A stretch of 64,000 nucleotides of DNA from Thereva unica (Eukaryota; Arthropoda; Insecta; Diptera; Therevidae), in contig OX465281.1 of the NCBI GenBank assembly GCA_949987705.1, forward strand, positions 256,838,542 to 256,902,541. Reading direction: 5' to 3'. The notes beneath the pieces were generated by a model. That model was not told where the DNA came from. It searched no databases and saw nothing but the letters and a program-made list of their open reading frames with translations. How positions within the stretch are numbered: the first letter of the stretch is position 1; each line of letters starts with the position of its first letter. This document shows positions 34,501-47,500 of the stretch, in pieces. A program made the translations under genes and the position numbers.

Positions 34501-37500
34501 CTTCTATGATGCTAATTATTATAGAATGTCCTCGCCCAAGACCAGCGCCCAGGTAACCATTCGCTTTCAGCCGCAGCACCGCGTTTATGTCGGGTTTCTC
34601 TACCTCAAGGAGGAAGGGTACCAGATCCAGGAGAGTCTCCAGTGCTGTTGTGGAAGTGCGGATGCCCCAGTGAAATCACCTCCAACCAACTTCACAGTTT
34701 TACTGATGATGGTACTCTGCTTTACTCTTAAGCATTTGACAAAGGCAAGGCAAGCAAGTACCGATCCCTATCTTTACGATCACGACGTCCAACGCAATCA
34801 GCAGAGACATGAGAAATCATCATTGATTGAGGCCGCAAAAATTTATCGAATGCGATGCTTCTAAGACGAAATACTATTTTCGACAAGACCCGCAACACTT
34901 ACTTTTCCGTGGACAACTCCGATCGTCTCTCTTCGAATTCAACTCATTTATTTGGGGCGTGGCTCCAAAAATGGCATGGCTTTACAAAGTACAAAAACGG
35001 TCTCCAACGATTCGGGAATGACGCCATTACTGGTTACTGAGACTGCCTGGCGACACCAGTGTGACCCTTAGAACGGCCTATCGTAGTGGTACAGTGAGGC
35101 AGACGGATCAGCGACCTTCTGTCGCGCCTATGAGAAAAGTGGCTTCGAAGGAGCTCGTTACCCAATTCAATGGATACATACTCATGCCCGTGAGTGCAAC
35201 AGAAGGTGGACCAGCATTCTAGCGTTTGTTTACCAGCTCTGTTGATCTTTTACCCGGCTTAAAAACCACCTCCTTATCTTCTTTCATTCTCCCCACGTAA
35301 CAAACTTACGACATTGCTAGATCAGTTATATCTATGGCTCCTTGCGAATCTTTGTCTTTTTCTGTTGCTTTGAGCTGCGCACTGTTTAAGCTGGTGGTGG
35401 ATAGGCGTCACTTCCACCTTTACCCACACATCTTTCAATCTCATCATCTGGTCCAAGATGTTATCTGGTGTTAACTGCACATTGGTCGGTGGTTTCTATC
35501 ATTCCCATGTGCTCCGTAGAGCTCGGGAATTTTAAGAGGACATGGCATATATAACCTCCATGTCCACTTAAACTCCCTTTTATGAACACACAAGAGAGGC
35601 TATCCAGAGTTTCCCTAAGATACTACAAGGAGGACTCCTATCCTATGGTACATAAACGACTCGAAGACAGAGCCTCGAGCGTGTTTCGGAATCTAGTATA
35701 AGAACGACATGATACGATTATTTTCTTTGAAAAATTTAAATGAAAATATTCATTCATTATTAATGGTATCTAATGCCTATCTTGCGGGTTCATAAAAGGG
35801 AGCTTAAGTGCCTTTATCATTTTATTTTCACTTCAAATCCTCCCTAGATTCTAAGAGATTCATCTCTCAACCAGAAATATTTTTAATCCCGCTTAAGCTT
35901 TAATTAGCTTCGCACATGAATAGAAATAGACTACCAACAAATAAAAGTCCCTTTTTTTCCGACCCAACAAACTTTAAATAGTGCTCCACGTCTCGTGCGA
36001 AGCACCACCTCACCGTGATTTATTATTTTTAGTGCCGTGCCCTTGGGGGAGTAAACTTTTCTTCGCTTTTCAAGTTCATGAATTAAGTTTAAAAATAAAA
36101 ATAGAAATAGGTTTTTTTAATTTTGTGTTTGCTATACAAGAAAAGAAGTGCGAGACTTTGAAAAAAATTACGTAATAAACAAACCTGTGGACAAGGATAT
36201 TTTTAGTTCTCACTTGTTATTAATGGAAAAACAATTATTGTACTACATTCACACTTTTGTTGGATTTATTTTCTTTTTCGACTAATTTACGTAATTTATG
36301 ATTTTGTTTATGGTGGTAACAGATTTATGGCAAACAAAAAACAAATAATGTGTTTGTTTGCATTCATATTATTCTTTCCTAAATGACGATGTTTTCTAAG
36401 AAAAAGATCGTTGTATTATAAAATTTGAAATGTATGTATGTATAAAGTACCTTGTTCCTTTTGGTATGATGGCAGAACTCTTTTCTTTTTAAAATCTATT
36501 GCTTTATGGCAGAGGTTCTTTATCGTTACTATATTATTCAATTGCACCTGATATACTTTGATTTCTGTAGTATTAGTACTTCAGCTAGACGATCAATTAA
36601 ATTGGCTTATAGGCGTCCGACTATAATCCAAGAGATCTACGGACTCATACAACACCCAAAAGTTCAAATGAATTGTTGATCGCCTCGTTCTCATGCTCAC
36701 TCCGATTGCCCTTAATCCATCCTATTCTTCGAGCTAAGCTTACTATTAGTTATTGCATAATAACGGGAACGACATGGCGGACTGGTAGTACGAAGGGTGA
36801 CATATGAGCGTAGGGGCTCCTGTGCTGAAATTCGAGCGGGGTTTCGTGACAAGTCGTTTGACTTGACGCCTAGGCGTCTATCTATTCGATCACCAAATTC
36901 AGCGTTCTGTAACGTTAATATTGGATGGGAGGTTGGAGTTCAGTTGGAGTTGTATTGGCAGTTCTTTCATTACCTCTCTCGACTATTTGCGGTTCTATGA
37001 CAGAAGGAAGCTTAGGGTGCTTTCAATAATACAAACTGCGCAAGTTGGACTAACATCCACTTGTCAAGAACAAATGTAAACGCAAGCAGCCCGGCTGGAG
37101 TCGATCACAAAGTTTTTTTCTGATCGGCTCGACTGCTTATCATGTAAACCGACCTTGAAAGCTTGAATGCTCGAACTGAATGTACAGTCGAAGTCCATCA
37201 GTTGCTCAAGAACTCAAGCTCATTTCAAGTTAATATGCCACTTATAGCAGGCAGATAATATACACGCTCGTGTTCAGAGTTTCAAGCTTTCGAGCACTAA
37301 GCTAACATGGAAACGCACTATATCTTTCGAGCTAAAGCTTACTGCCCGTCATTGGTTTACTTCAGAGCTTTTATTATTTAAATGAGATAAAGGCTAAAAT
37401 AATAAAAAAAATGAGTCCGGCAATAAGGTCTGCCCGCTCAGTAAAGCTGATTGGAGCGGCTGAAAACTAAATAACAATAATGGAGAGATCATTGCTAAGC

Positions 37501-38059
37501 TATAGAGAGTATGGAAGGATCGGCCCGGGTTGGTAAATTCATCTCAACGAAATCATGCGAATGTCCTTATGTCAGGCTAGGAGACGGCACATAGACAGAT
37601 TCGCTAGTGGAAGCCCTGAACCATCTCCTAAAAACCCACTACACCGGCAGCCAAGAAGTCACCTCATATATAGGCCCAGAGCTACTAGTGGAAGCAGCAG
37701 TACCGTGGGAGAAAATGTTTTTTTTTATATGAAAAACCCAAGCTTAGTGTAGAAGAAAATGACGATGAACCTCACGTTTGAACTTAATTATGCTCCAAAA
37801 TACGCATATACCGCCCCGGGATTGTCTCAATTTACAAGGGCCTATGGATGCTACAGTTACTTACCCCGCACCTGGAGAGGGTCAAAGTGATCTTTATCCG
37901 AAGTCGGACAGATCAACATCATACGCCAATAAGTTTGTCATCTTTTAACTTGAAGATCCCTACAACCCAAGCTAGAACTATACCTTCGAAACTCCGTAAC
38001 GACTTGGTCATACTAGTAACCGAGAAGTTCCTCCACAAAATCAGTGGGAGTATGGAGAT
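34501..38059. other. Unassigned, repeat-rich, no gene recognised
   Basis: Short frames at 34526-35040, 36797-37000 and 37555-37752 show no domain. Copies of the dispersed GAGCTAAGCTTAC repeat lie at 36730-36815 and, in part, 37322-37355. The segment 35700-36560 is very AT-rich. Confidence 0.35.
36730..36815. repeat. Dispersed GAGCTAAGCTTAC repeat, copy 3
   Basis: CGAGCTAAGCTTACTATTAG, GGGAACGACATGGCGGACT and GAAGGGTGACA follow in the same order as in copy 1. A fourth partial copy starts at 37322. Confidence 0.5.
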
Positions 38060-38330
38060 GTCACTTGGAAAGAGTGTATAGTTCAAAACTGTGGACTAGC
38101 CGTCAATCCGGATAAGACAGAACTGACGCTTTTCACCAATTGGACTTACCAACCCTCAATCAACGGTGGAATACTGAGCCTGTTCAAGTAAGGTAAGTTC
38201 TTGGGTCTTACACTGGAACCAAAGCTGAACTGGAGACTTAATATAGTATAAAGGGAAAAGAAGGCCAATATAGCCAGGATCCACTTTCAGTCGATCGATC
38301 CAGTGACGCAATCATCTGGGTTAGCAAGAC
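38060..38330 (+). pseudogene. LINE reverse-transcriptase C-terminal fragment
   Basis: Plus-strand sequence reads CGLAVNPDKTELTLFTN, then after a stop GKFLGLTLEPKLNWRLNI. This is the same RT-end region as the fragment at 21485-21740. It stops about 30 bp before the piggyBac-like element. Confidence 0.65.
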
Positions 38331-38362
38331 CACAAATCTTATTCTAGTGTTATTCTTCTTAA

Positions 38363-38988
38363 CCCTAGGACCCTACACTATTCAAATATAATAAATCTCC
38401 TACATAGGGATTACGTGCACCCCAGTATTTTAACTCGATACCGTTAAGTGAATTTTCATTGTAGTTAGGCATTTTTTTTTTTTAATTTTAATCAGCAGAA
38501 GGTGCAGAATCCGGTGGTATATGGCAAAATAGCATTAGATAAAATTTTGCCCGAAAAAAGTACAATTAAAAACATGAACAAAATTATTTTTTCAATTTTT
38601 ATTAAAATTTAAGGAAAAAATTATTAAATTTTTTTCGTGCTTTTTTTAAATAACTTTAGGCTTGAGTACTAAAGAAAAAGGTATAAATAACACGTAAAAA
38701 ATGTATGAATCGAAAATTCAAAGGATATCAGAATTTTTGCAAGCGATGAATATTAACAAGAAATCAAGTATAACAATAATAGTGGGGTTACGCTAACCCC
38801 AACGTTTAAACAAATATTCACTGTGTCACTTCTAAAATAGAACTAACGATTTTCTCTGCAGCACTCTTCTATATACTGGTCCCCCTCCTAATGGTAAAAA
38901 TCGCTTGGCCCTACCACTAATACAGCCGAAACGCCAGGGCCGGTAAAACTTTGTGGGGTTTGAAGAACCCCAGAGTAGGGTCCTAGGG
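38363..38988. mobile_element. piggyBac-like non-autonomous element
   Basis: The ends are CCCTAGGACCCTAC (38363-38376) and its exact reverse complement at 38975-38988. Each is flanked by TTAA (38359-38362 and 38989-38992), the duplicated target of piggyBac transposases, and CCCTAG is their usual terminus. The 626-bp interior has GGGGTT/AACCCC inverted words near both 38785-38803 and 38954-38971 and no transposase frame. Confidence 0.85.
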
Positions 38989-39436
38989 TTAAACGAATCG
39001 AAGTCCACCGAACCGACGCAAACGTCAAGGAGTTAGGAGAAAAGGTACGGAGTTACTTTTTTTATATATATATGACAGACTAGAGGGTAGGGGCTTCGTA
39101 CTGTCAACAATCTATGTTTTTCGTATAGAATGTCGAACAGCAGATCTAGCCGGAAGATAGAGAGAATAGAGCGAGAGAGAGGTACTGTCACAACCTAGCC
39201 GCGAAATTTTATTCTCACAACCATTTCACGACTCTGTCGTCGGGGCATCGAGAACAACTCACTGGAGTGTTATGACTCCTGAAACGAGTTGAATCTCATC
39301 ATCCAACCGATGGTATGCGCTTGGTGGAGCGGGGAAGGACTGAGGAAAGCTATGACAGCAGGGATCAGGAATGTAAAGAGGGAAGAAAAAAGAAGGAAAG
39401 TTATGTAGGTGGGAAAGTGGGAAAGGCGAAGGACCG

Positions 39437-39511
39437 TGGAGCCGCTAGGATTCGAACCCGGAACCTCTGGGATAGCAGTCAGGCGCCTTACCCCTAGACT
39501 ACCGAGGCCCC
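39437..39511 (-). tRNA. tRNA-like sequence (tRNA pseudogene or SINE head)
   Basis: Read on the minus strand, it has a GGGGCCT acceptor strand pairing largely with GGCTCCA at the end. It also has an A-box-like TAGTCTAGGGG and a perfect B-box, GGTTCGAATCC. The acceptor and T stems each contain mismatches, and the anticodon stem does not pair well in any register I tried. It is more likely a pseudogene or the head of a tRNA-derived SINE than a working tRNA. No anticodon is assigned. Confidence 0.5.
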
Positions 39512-39742
39512 CTACTGTATAGTAAAATATACGTTTAGGCTAAGCACGAAAATAACCCCATCGTTTGTTATTCACAATTACTACGATGTTGCCAGTCATT
39601 CATGTTACAACTTATATAAGATATAAATATTCTTCTAGAGCCTTGTGTAGACCTGCTGCCGATCTGGAAACCTGCAAATAATCTGAAATAAAACATATTA
39701 ACCTTTCTAATATGGCAATTTTACACAAATTGAAGCCATATT

Positions 39743-40229
39743 ATACCCTTGATACACATGTGGTATCGATATTACAATATTCGAAATATTACGTTTATAC
39801 TACATGTGTGTCACCCAATACTAGCAATATACCAGGTTGACAATCTAATTTATACGTAGTATGAGATTTGCTAAATTTAGGTGGTATTAAGGTAATATAC
39901 ACTATTTTTACTGTGCACAGCGCCTCTGCCGGAAAATTTTCCTCACAAAAAAGTTGTCAATTGCTTGTGAGATTCTGTGTTTATAGTGTTTTCTCACTAT
40001 AGTCGCTTGCTTTGTTTATGTTCTGATTATTTTGACAAATCAACTTTAACAACATTGAAATATTAATTATTTGCCGCTTGCTACTCCAAAATCAAATGGA
40101 AACACAAATGTCAAAGCAAACTACTTCGATACTAGGTTTATGTGTGTCACGGGTCTGACTATATTATGATATTGTGGATATTATGATATCGAAATTATAA
40201 TATCGATACCACATGTGTGTCGCAGGTAT
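39743..40229. mobile_element. Inverted-repeat element, ~35-bp TIRs
   Basis: Both arms contain CACATGTGGTATCGATATTA close to the ends (39754-39775 forward; inverted near 40196-40217). A second inward pair, ACTACATGTGTGTCAC and its relatives, follows. The flanks ATTAT and ATTAC may be a short degenerate target duplication. The interior is AT-rich and non-coding. Confidence 0.65.
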
Positions 40230-40694
40230 TACATTGCATAGGTTACTTTTTATGACATACTTAAAAAACTCATATTAATTATCCAGAAAATAATTTTGTT
40301 TTCAATTATTTATTCTCTAATGATTTTGCGCTTGTGTTATAAATATATTTAATCACAAGAAATACGTGTTAGCATTTAATTTTACAGTCAACAACATCAT
40401 GTGCATTTCTTAAATGATTTTTTTAGTGCATCATTTTTAACATTTTTTTGTTTATAGGGGTTTATTCTTTTTTGTTTTATCATTTAAAAAAAATGAAACC
40501 CTAAGCAGATGAAATACAAATAAATACACACACCAATATATCTGATCCAAAAATCACAAGGAAAATTGGCACTTCATTACTTCATACTTATATAAAAAAA
40601 GGAAAGGGAAAGGACGATATATATTTATTTAGAAGAAAAAAAATGCAACCAAACAAAATGAAAAATAAAAATTCCTACTTTCATTGTATTTTGT
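40230..40694. other. No gene recognised
   Basis: Very AT-rich DNA with poly-A and poly-T runs lying beyond the 3' end of the ATP-citrate lyase gene. Confidence 0.4.
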
Positions 40695-40700
40695 TTTATT
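40695..40700 (-). promoter_or_regulatory. Candidate polyadenylation signal of ATP-citrate lyase
   Basis: TTTATT on the plus strand is AATAAA on the minus strand, about 875 bp after the stop codon. It is the first canonical hexamer I find downstream. If used, the 3' UTR would contain the MITE at 40995-41360. Confidence 0.35.
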
Positions 40701-40994
40701 AGAATGGAAATAATTTGTTCATATCATGACGAGAGAAAAAACAAGTTTAAACAAAATTTCTTTTTTTTTTTTCATACATATTTAAACTTTTCCTTTTACT
40801 TTAAATAAAAATTGTAGAAATATATATCTATATATATTTGTTTTATAATTTACGCTACTAATATATATATTTATAAAAAAGAAAAAAAAAATATAACAAC
40901 ACATCAATCAACATCATCGCAAAGTCCGCTCACTGATACAATAAAAAAAAGGAAAAATGCTACGGAGTGTTTCGAAATAAAATAAAAACTAGAA

Positions 40995-41360
40995 CCCAGC
41001 AAACATCATCTCGAAGTTTAGAGTGCTTCGAAAAATTCTCGAACAGGAAGAGAGCGAGAAAGAAATACTTTGGAAATAAAATTACGGTAATATTTCGTTT
41101 TTACGAAAAAAAATCGAAATTTTAAAAGAAGAGAACCGCGTACAATACTAAAAGTAAAATTCGCCTTTAAAAGGTTTCGAGAATTTTTCGTTTTGGCGAA
41201 AAAAACGAAAGAAACTCGAATCGCTTTTACGATTCGACCTAGCGGTCCTTTTCGTTCTTTTTTACTTCGATTTCAATTCGAAAACGGCTTCGAGATCGCA
41301 ATTGTAGTTCATTTTAACGATTAGCTTTCGATTCGATCTCAAATCATAATGTTTGCTGGG
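40995..41360. mobile_element. CCCAGCAAACAT inverted-repeat element
   Basis: CCCAGCAAACAT at 40995-41006 is exactly inverted at 41349-41360. The interior is dense in TTCGAAA/TTTCGAA and AATTTCGA words in both orientations and would fold extensively. It lies just downstream of the ATP-citrate lyase stop codon, possibly inside the 3' UTR. Confidence 0.7.
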
Positions 41361-41573
41361 AAGCGTAATAAAGGGAACGACACAAAGGAGTGTTGAGGTT
41401 TTTTGTTTTTGTAACATATGTATATAATAAACGGGATTGCTTAAAGCTATAAATAATTAAAGAGCATTAATTTTTCTTCAAAAAAAAAATAGGGATGTTT
41501 CTTTTTTGTGTATAGTAATTTTCCAGTATTCGCTTCCGTTTTGCATTTTTTTTTTGTATACAATATATATAGT

Positions 41574-44500
41574 TTAATTGTATTGCTCAGGAAGAACGTA
41601 TGAAATATCATCCCATGGATGACGGTATAGTCCTTGTTTCAATCGTTTCTGATCCATATAATGACCAATGAATCCTATGCTGCGACCGAGCACGAACAGA
41701 GAGTTAATAGCACCAATATTAATGTATTCTTGCGCCTCTTCACTAAATTTGCAGATATATAAAGAAGTTTGTCAATGAATGCTGGAAACATGTAAATATC
41801 AAAAATATTAAGTAATTACCTTGTGAAAGATCCACAGTTTCTCAACATGTCCACAAATGATGTCGCAATAACACCATCAACATTTAAAATAAGATTTGGC
41901 TTCTTGCTTGTTGTAATTTTCTCAACTTCAAGAGCATATTCCAAAAGGGGCTTTGCTGGGAAATTGTGCATAACAAATTCTTTAATAATTTTCACTCGAA
42001 CATCTGGGTTGTTTATTGACTTCACTCTATGTCCAATACCCATAATAAGTTGGCCTTGTTTACGCATTGAGTTAACAAATTCCATCGGATGCATGTTTGA
42101 ATCATATGCTTCAGAGAATTGTCGGGCAGCACCATCTAAGGCGCCTCCAAATCTGTCTCCCTGTATTCAGTAAACAAAGAATATTTAAGGAAAAATTCTA
42201 AAATGAAAAGATATTCTCACTTACAATTGTTAACAGTCCACTCACAAGCGAAGAAACTAAATCCTTACCAGCTCTTGCGCAAACGATAGTGTTATGTGCA
42301 CCTGACACAGCAGGACCATGATCAGCAGTCACCATTAGGCACATCTCGAAGAATTTGCAAACATATGGTGGAAGGCATTTTTGGAACCACAGCAGTGAAA
42401 TAACACCTCCAATACCAACATTTTTATTGAGCACATCACTAATTGGCATGCCAGCATACAGCAGCTCTTGCCCTCTTTCATCGCAAATGGATGTCATGAA
42501 GGACGCTGGCTTTCTGATTAGTCCAAGCTCTCGAGCCCATGAATAATCCATAGGTACTGTTGGTGGTGGAACTTCTTGTACGGGGACAATTCGTCCAGTT
42601 TTCACTAGCTCCTTGTAAACGCTTGCAATTAAATCACCTAGAGTATCAAAGGAGTCTGGCACATATGCGCCAGCTTCTTTCAATGCCTTATTTTTAGCTG
42701 TGGCAGTTTCCCGATCTGTATTGGCGCATGATCCAGCATGGCCAAATTGAACTTCAGCAGAGAACATTCCTGCACAGGTACCAATACACCAAGCCACTAA
42801 TGGTTTAGAAATTCGCCCATCCTTAAGAGCTTCGCATACCTCATACTCTTCAACACCGCCGACTTCACCTAATAATACTATAAGCTTTGCATCAGGATCT
42901 GACTGGTATCGCAAGATATGATCCATGAATGTTGTGCCAGGATAGCGATCTCCGCCAATTGCCACACCTTCAACCACACCATCGGTTGCCTTTGAGACGA
43001 TATTGTTTAATTCGTTTGACATTCCACCGGATCGAGATACGTAGGCAACACTGAAAATACAAACAAGTTGTAAATTAAAGATAACACTAAACCATTTCAG
43101 CTTTACCTTCCGGGCCTGTAGAGCTTCGAGTGCAAAATATTGTCCAACATGCCTCCGGTGTTGCCAATTTTAAAGCAGCCTGGCTTAACCCCACCGACAG
43201 TTGCTGGACCAATGATTGATACTCCCTTCTCTTTAGCAGCGACGATAAGTTTTCGAGTCATATTCTCTGGTATTCCTTCCGCTATGATTGCAACAGTTTT
43301 TATTTGCGGATACTCCATTACCTCCATTGTCGAATCATATGCTGATCGGAGTGATGCAAAATTCACAAGGACATCAGCCTCTTTATGCTTATTAATGGCA
43401 TCGTGCATTTTTGTGTAGACAGGCAGAAGAATTTCAGTATGACCCCAGTAGTATTTCTGCTTATGATCACCAGTAAATGGATAGACCATTGCAACAACTG
43501 AAGGCTGCTCGCGTCTACAATAGTTATGACAACAAAACTTTAAAAATAACTAAAAACATAAAACAAGCAATATTAATAATTAACCTGCAAATGAAATCAA
43601 AGTCCAACATTGATTGCACCGCTCTTGTCTGCATTCCCCAAACGATGGCTTGTGTTCGATTTGTGAACATTTTCTGGAACTCTTTACCATGTCCATCAGA
43701 CATATCACTTGACTGTAAAGCTCCTGCCGAAATAGGGGGTAGTTTAATCGTTTGTACTGATGGTGTTGTGCCTGACAGGATTTTTGTTTTGTTTTTGTTT
43801 TTTTTTTTTGGATCATGATGCATATTTTTTTTTATATAGAATCACAGGATCGTTCACGTTGGGAATTGGATTACAGCCGATATATATATTTTATAGTTTT
43901 GAATATATTTTTTTAGGCAGTCGAGCGAGCATAAAACAAATATGATGCAGCGAGCAGGCGGGTAAGATGATCACACACGGGGAAAAACGAACAGCAAAGA
44001 TGAACCACATAATAGATGATTTATTTTTATATATTTTAATTGAATTTTTATTCGTTGATGATCGATTGTAATGCCACACAGCAAATTCATTACCAGACGA
44101 TTAAATGACATAAAATTTAAGAAAAAAAAATATTTTATGTAAGACTACATTCTACATGAATTTTTTTAATTCTGTTATGAATGGATAATAATGATTCCCA
44201 GAATTCTTGATGATGGTTTTATAAGAAAAAGCATGGATATTAAGATGAAGACAAGAATTTTGTTTTTTTTTTAATTTTATATATGCACGTGCATTAGTGC
44301 CTTACATGCTTTAAGACAACTTCAGAAACTTGAGAAAGAAAATATTTTCACACCTCCAGTAATATTACAAGCACAGAACACAGATTCGTTGAGAGAATCA
44401 GTAATTAAGTGGACAAGTTCTGTCATTATTTAAAGATATAAAATAGAACCAACCGCTTTCAATATGTAAAAGTTTTTCATCTCCATTGATAATTACCTTC

Positions 44501-47500
44501 TTCCAAAATTCAGTGATAATAAACATGCTAGGCATAACAATAACAATATTATGACATAACAAGATTCACGATCATACTTTTAACAAACATAACATAATAA
44601 TGATGCAGATTTGGTTATATATAATTCCAATAGTTCTTCTGTTGTCGCCCAACCAATACATGTATTTCATGGTAAAACAAAATAAACTAAACCATTTTAT
44701 TTTAGCTTATCACAATGCAGTTATATAGTACGAATTTATTATTATAATTTTATAGCTTCAACAACATACCTCGAACCGAATTAATCATACTCGCGGGGGA
44801 CTTTAATGCACATATTCAAGTGCAACGGTTTACGTTTTTTTCATTCGCAGCGTCAAATAATTTGATCGTCGGCAACAGTATCCTCCGCCATCCACTCAAA
44901 CACCAACTGACCTAGCGTAATCCATCCAGCAACGGCGATATTAGACTATGTTTTGATGAGCGCAAGATTCCGATAGAGGCTCAAAGATGTGCATGTGTTG
45001 CGTGGGCCCGATTGCGGATCAGACCATTATCTTGCTCGAACGAAAATTACAGATGCGATTATAAAGAGCGAACGAACAACGCCATCAGCAGCCAAGAAAA
45101 ATTGGACGTGCTTATGAAACCCGGTCATCAGGTGAGAGTTTCAAATGGCGTTATCCAACAAGTTCGCGCCGCTCGCAATACCGGAAGATATCGACGTAGA
45201 AGAAAGACAATTATCGGAGTCCATTGTGGAGTGTGTGCACTGGAGTTGTGTCCACCCCTCCGTAAACGGACGCAGCCATAGATCTCGGAGAGCTGTATGG
45301 ACCTCGTCGATACACTTCGATTTCGAGCAATACCGAAGATTGAACAAAGACGTTCGACAAAAAATGACATCGGAACGAGAAGCGTGCTGGAATAACGTTG
45401 TGGCCGACATGGAAGAAGCGGCGTCGAGGCACGGGTACTGCACGCTATACCAGATATCACGGCGGTTAGGCGGCAAAACAACATCAACAAACGACAACAT
45501 CAAATCGGTTGAAAATTTATGACCTCTCCCCATCAGCTAATGGAAGGAAGAATTCGTTGTGGCAAACGAACTGTGGTCGTTTTTATCGATTTCAATTCAG
45601 CTTTCGATTGCATCGATATGAATAGCTTGTTAAAACTTTTTATGGTAATGTTAGTTCAGTCCATTTCTTGGCAAAAGCGCCAGAAGTATTTCTTTTTACG
45701 AGAAAATAAAATCCTTCTAACAGCGAAAGTGTGTCAAAAACTACCTAAGAGTAGATAGAAAAAGTGCGGTACTGCACCTTGAAACTAATGCCACCTTTTG
45801 CTCCTTTATAAGCTCATTGAGCCACCGTAACAAAACTTTATAGCTATTACCATACTAACTGTTCCAGGGATATTCATACCGTTCTGCCTGTATGGTTTTT
45901 TTCCTAACACAAAACCAGCACATTCGGCTTATTCCCACACTCTGCAGTTCGTTGATAAATAAAACAGGTCGACTATGGAACGATCTTTCAAAGGTATAAA
46001 GGGTGATTTCTAAGCTAAGTTAATCACATAAAAAAGATTTTCGTTGTCGTTGTCGTAATCATCCATGTACGGGAATGGCCCCCCATGTCCGTTGGCATAT
46101 TGCACACTCTGAATCGGATTTAGGCCGACTATATAGGGTGAGAAGTGAAGAGAGAGAGAGTGTTGCGGATTATGTACATAGTAGCCATGACTTATAACTT
46201 ACCGCGTTTTTGCGGTTGAAGCGTACTTCGCTACATAATAATTAGAAACGTAGTAGTTTCAAGAGACAGTCAGTTGGAAATGTGCTCCGTTTTGGAATTC
46301 AACTTCTGTAACAACTCCAGAAAAATTAATCCACGCAATTATGTTTGCCAGATTGCAGCGTCTACGGGTGTAAGAAAACGGATGCCTTTAAATTTCCACC
46401 CGTAAAAGCTGCAAATCGTGCAAAAACTAAAAGTAGATGATTACACAAAAACAGAAAATTATGCGAGGCCCCTTCTCGAACGATTTCTACTCCTGCGCGT
46501 TTTTTGTCACATTCTGTTTAGGGCGCGTCGTTTTTCGCATTGGAAGCTACGTCAATAAACAGAATATGTACTGTCGAAGCGAACATAACCATAGAGCAGT
46601 ACATCGAAACCCACTCCACAGCACAGATGCGCAATTCACACCAAAAGCATTATCGATCGGCTCTTTTTTTTGGCGAACGTTTAGAAACGAACTCCTAGTT
46701 TGCCGAGTTGCGCGAAAGGGAAGGAAGCTGCAGGTGGAGGGTTTGAGCTGGATGGGTTTGTCTGGTGTTGCGGGTATAAGATTGCGGAGAGTGATAATTT
46801 AGGAGCAATCGGTATGATAGTAGCAATCAAATTTTATCAGGGCTGCTAGATTACTACGGTGGCTCAAAGGGTCGATGATGGAGCAAACGGTGTTATCACC
46901 GATGAGTTTAAAAGCCATTTTTGCATTCTATCTAACTAAGATAAGGTGTTTTTCGAAATCTTACCCCAAATAAGGGAGTTGTATTCGAGATGAGGCCAAA
47001 TGTAAGATTTGTAAGAATTTAGCCCTGGGAGACCCCCGGCAGAGATGGAGGAATTGAAGGAAAACTCTTAATCCAGTTCTGCAGAACTGAGTCAACACTA
47101 ATAACTTGGATTTTAGCTAACAGGGCATGATGCCACCTATCTAAAGCCTTGTAGATAGGTAAACTCCCAAATCAATGCATACTTTGGTTAAGGTGTTCAG
47201 CTGACATCTCCAGCGAAATTTAATATGGCATTTACGTATAGTTATTTTTAAAAAGATGCTAAATAAATAATTTCATGCTTAGTTTTTATTATTAGTTGAA
47301 GTATAAAATCTGCCGGCGGACACTTTGTATTTGCAGAAAAGGAGTTAAACTTGGAGATCTTCCGAGCATGTAACTCAACAGAATTCCCGCTTCTGGAATC
47401 TCTTCTATGACAACGAATATTAAATGAACCACGATGCAACTCAGTCTAAAGACAGACTGCTCTCACATTTGCCACACAATCGTTGGAAATTGGATGGAAA

